Source: JBAQMG01 sp049302575
Lineage (GTDB): Bacteria; Bacillota; Desulfitobacteriia; Desulfitobacteriales; Desulfitobacteriaceae
NCBI GenBank assembly: GCA_049302575.1
Contig: JBAQMG010000110.1
Span: 62,001 to 126,000, forward strand
Length of the DNA: 64,000 bases
Direction: 5' to 3'
The position numbers were made by a program, and so were the translations under genes. This document shows positions 62,639 through 64,000 of the stretch, piece after piece (position 1 is the stretch's first letter; every line of letters starts with the position of its first letter). The notes under the pieces are model-generated. The model saw nothing but the letters and a program-made list of their open reading frames with translations, did no database searches and had not been told where the DNA came from.

Positions 62639-63679
62639 TTGAAAGCTCTTGTCTACCACGGCCCTAAGCAAATACAATGGGAAGAAAAACCAACACCCAC
62701 TATTCAAGCCCCTTCAGATGCTATTGTAAAGATTCTCAAGACGACAATATGTGGGACAGACTTACATATTCTTAAAGGGGATGTTCCCACAGTAACAGAT
62801 GGACGTATTTTAGGTCACGAAGGTGTAGGAATTGTTGAAGAAATCGGTGAAGGGGTCTCGAATTTCCATGTTGGTGATCGAGTGTTGATTTCTTGTATTA
62901 CAGCTTGCTCCAAATGCGATTCATGTAAGAAAGGGATGTATTCTCATTGTAAATCAGGAGGTTGGATTCTCGGTAATACAATCGATGGAACACAGGCTGA
63001 ATATACTCGAATTCCCCACGCCGACAGCAGTTTATACAATGTACCCGATGGGGTAGAAGAGGATGCATTGGTTATGTTAAGCGATATTCTGCCTACGGGA
63101 TTTGAATGCGGAGTCCTTAATGGCCAAGTCAAACCAGGAGATACGGTTGCCATTGTTGGTGCTGGACCTGTCGGCCTCGCAGCCCTATTAACAGCTCAAT
63201 TTTACTCACCTGCTGAAATAATTATGATTGATATAGATGATAATCGTTTAGAAGTGGCTAAAAAATTTGGAGCCACAAAAGTTATCAATAGCAACAAGGG
63301 AAAGCCTATTGAGAAAGTAATGGAATTTACCGGCAATCAGGGAGTAGATGTGGCGATTGAAGCAGTGGGAATTCCTGCTACCTTTGAAATCTGTCAATAT
63401 ATTGTCACCCCCGGGGGACATATTGCAAATGTAGGCGTACATGGAAAAAGCGTAGAATTGCATTTAGAAACTCTTTGGTCACAAAACATTACTATAACTA
63501 CCCGTTTGGTTGATACAGTAACTACCCCAATGCTATTGAGAGTTGTTCAATCAGGCAAAATAAAGCCTGAACAGCTAATTACTCACCATTTTTATTTAGA
63601 TGAAATTATAAATGCTTATGATGTGTTCAATAAAGCTGCTCAGGAGAAGGCTCTAAAAGTAATCTTATCGGCCAGATAA
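62639..63679 (+). CDS. Zinc-dependent alcohol dehydrogenase
   Basis: A 346-residue medium-chain dehydrogenase. The catalytic zinc ligands are in TTICGTDLH and GHEGVG, and the structural zinc is bound by ACSKCDSCKKGMYSHC. NAD binding is in GAGPVGLAAL; the following acidic residue (DIDDNRL) points to NAD rather than NADP. It resembles the class of bacterial alcohol dehydrogenases used with short alcohols, but the substrate is unproven. The TTG at 62639 is the start because AAAGGAGGT lies eight bases upstream; extending the frame to 62480 adds 53 unrelated residues. A terminator follows at 63746-63775. Confidence 0.92.
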   Translation: MKALVYHGPKQIQWEEKPTPTIQAPSDAIVKILKTTICGTDLHILKGDVPTVTDGRILGHEGVGIVEEIGEGVSNFHVGDRVLISCITACSKCDSCKKGMYSHCKSGGWILGNTIDGTQAEYTRIPHADSSLYNVPDGVEEDALVMLSDILPTGFECGVLNGQVKPGDTVAIVGAGPVGLAALLTAQFYSPAEIIMIDIDDNRLEVAKKFGATKVINSNKGKPIEKVMEFTGNQGVDVAIEAVGIPATFEICQYIVTPGGHIANVGVHGKSVELHLETLWSQNITITTRLVDTVTTPMLLRVVQSGKIKPEQLITHHFYLDEIINAYDVFNKAAQEKALKVILSAR

Positions 63680-63745
63680 GTTAGAGGCCGATGAAGAGGA
63701 TTGTCCTCAAACTACTTGTCCTAAAACAGTAATACTACTAATATT

Positions 63746-63775
63746 AAAGGGCATCTGCTGAAGGCAGGTGCTTTT
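63746..63775 (+). terminator. Terminator of the alcohol dehydrogenase gene
   Basis: GCATCTGC pairs with GCAGGTGC (one G-U) around a five-base loop, with AAAG before and CTTTT after. Confidence 0.8.
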
Positions 63776-63865
63776 AAATATGGGTGGAATACCAGAAAAT
63801 TCCCAAAAGGTTACGAAATAGGCTATACTTATATGCTGTCATTACTTTATGATAAAGGAAACATC

Positions 63866-64000
63866 TTGAATAAATCAGCCACCAAGAACTTCGCGATCAG
63901 TGCTCGTAAGAAACTGATTTAGGACTTACGGCTGCAATATCACAGATAAGGGCACTACTTGAATGCCTTGGGCACGCATTTCTGGCAGAAGCTCCTTTAT
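63866..64000 (+). pseudogene. Broken start of a PglX-like DNA methyltransferase gene (cut by the window edge)
   Basis: A TTG with AAAGGA six bases upstream begins MNKSATKNFAISARKKLI, which resembles the N-terminus of PglX adenine methyltransferases of BREX phage-defence systems, and then meets a TAG at 63920-63922. Further family-like residues (DLRL, then NITDKG) are found beyond it in shifting frames. So the first part is disrupted by at least a stop and a frameshift. The sequence after 64000 is not visible, and the similarity is short, so this is a moderate call. Confidence 0.45.

Overview
The window looks like chromosome of a spore-forming, anaerobic member of the Firmicutes/Clostridia, most like the Desulfosporosinus-Desulfitobacterium group of Peptococcaceae. 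This is an inference from gene content: a gerA-type germination operon, a KapD-like exonuclease, a clostridial single-chain PurL, YtxJ and PepV, a group 4 membrane [NiFe] hydrogenase, molybdopterin genes, a small tetrahaem NapC/NirT cytochrome, a sulfide:quinone reductase-like protein and an hgcAB pair. Ribosome binding sites are strong (AGGAGG-like) and TTG/GTG starts are common. No tRNA, rRNA or CRISPR array was seen.

Layout. 1-2.0 kb: end of an unknown gene, then a MocA-like cytidylyltransferase and YqeB, both tied to molybdenum hydroxylase maturation. 2.1-5.9 kb: an HD-GYP protein, UbiX, a PPOX-fold protein, and hgcA-hgcB, the corrinoid protein and ferredoxin needed for mercury methylation. 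6.4-11.5 kb: ytxJ, pepV, a scrap of an aldehyde ferredoxin oxidoreductase gene, and two tandem moeA genes, the second fused to a periplasmic-binding-protein-like domain. 11.7-19.4 kb: a Uma2 nuclease facing a six-gene hyfBCEFGI operon on the minus strand, whose small subunit carries an in-frame heptanucleotide repeat insertion. 19.9-29.6 kb: aminotransferase, second HD-GYP protein, purL, a frameshifted ygbA-like gene, cardiolipin synthase and a eukaryotic-type hexokinase. 29.6-37.7 kb: gene debris, an SQR-like flavoprotein, an octapeptide-repeat protein, a fluoride channel, a zinc-ribbon miniprotein, NapC, a fused AbrB-RelE protein, and amt behind a terminator-containing leader. 37.8-43.1 kb (minus strand): a membrane-anchored glutamate-synthase-domain protein and gerA operon. 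43.4-52.2 kb: a short Old-Yellow-Enzyme protein, two sensor kinases, a radical SAM protein, acpS-nnr-alr. 52.25-53.2 kb: a gene-free mosaic with a probable small RNA gene, a GTTA microsatellite and a roughly 390-base element with complementary ends followed by a terminator. 53.2-62.3 kb: MATE exporter, ComEC-like hydrolase, DUF3006 protein, gltBD. 62.3-64 kb: terminase remnant, zinc alcohol dehydrogenase and a broken PglX-like start at the edge.

How it fits together. Amt and GltBD would import and assimilate ammonium. Hyf would couple hydrogen turnover to ion transport, although no ferredoxin-type subunit is visible beside it. The Mo-cofactor genes probably serve enzymes encoded elsewhere, since the only enzyme trace here is a fragment. 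The most consequential recognisable system is hgcAB. The least explained stretches are the non-coding mosaic at 52.25-53.2 kb and the octapeptide-repeat gene at 31.3 kb.
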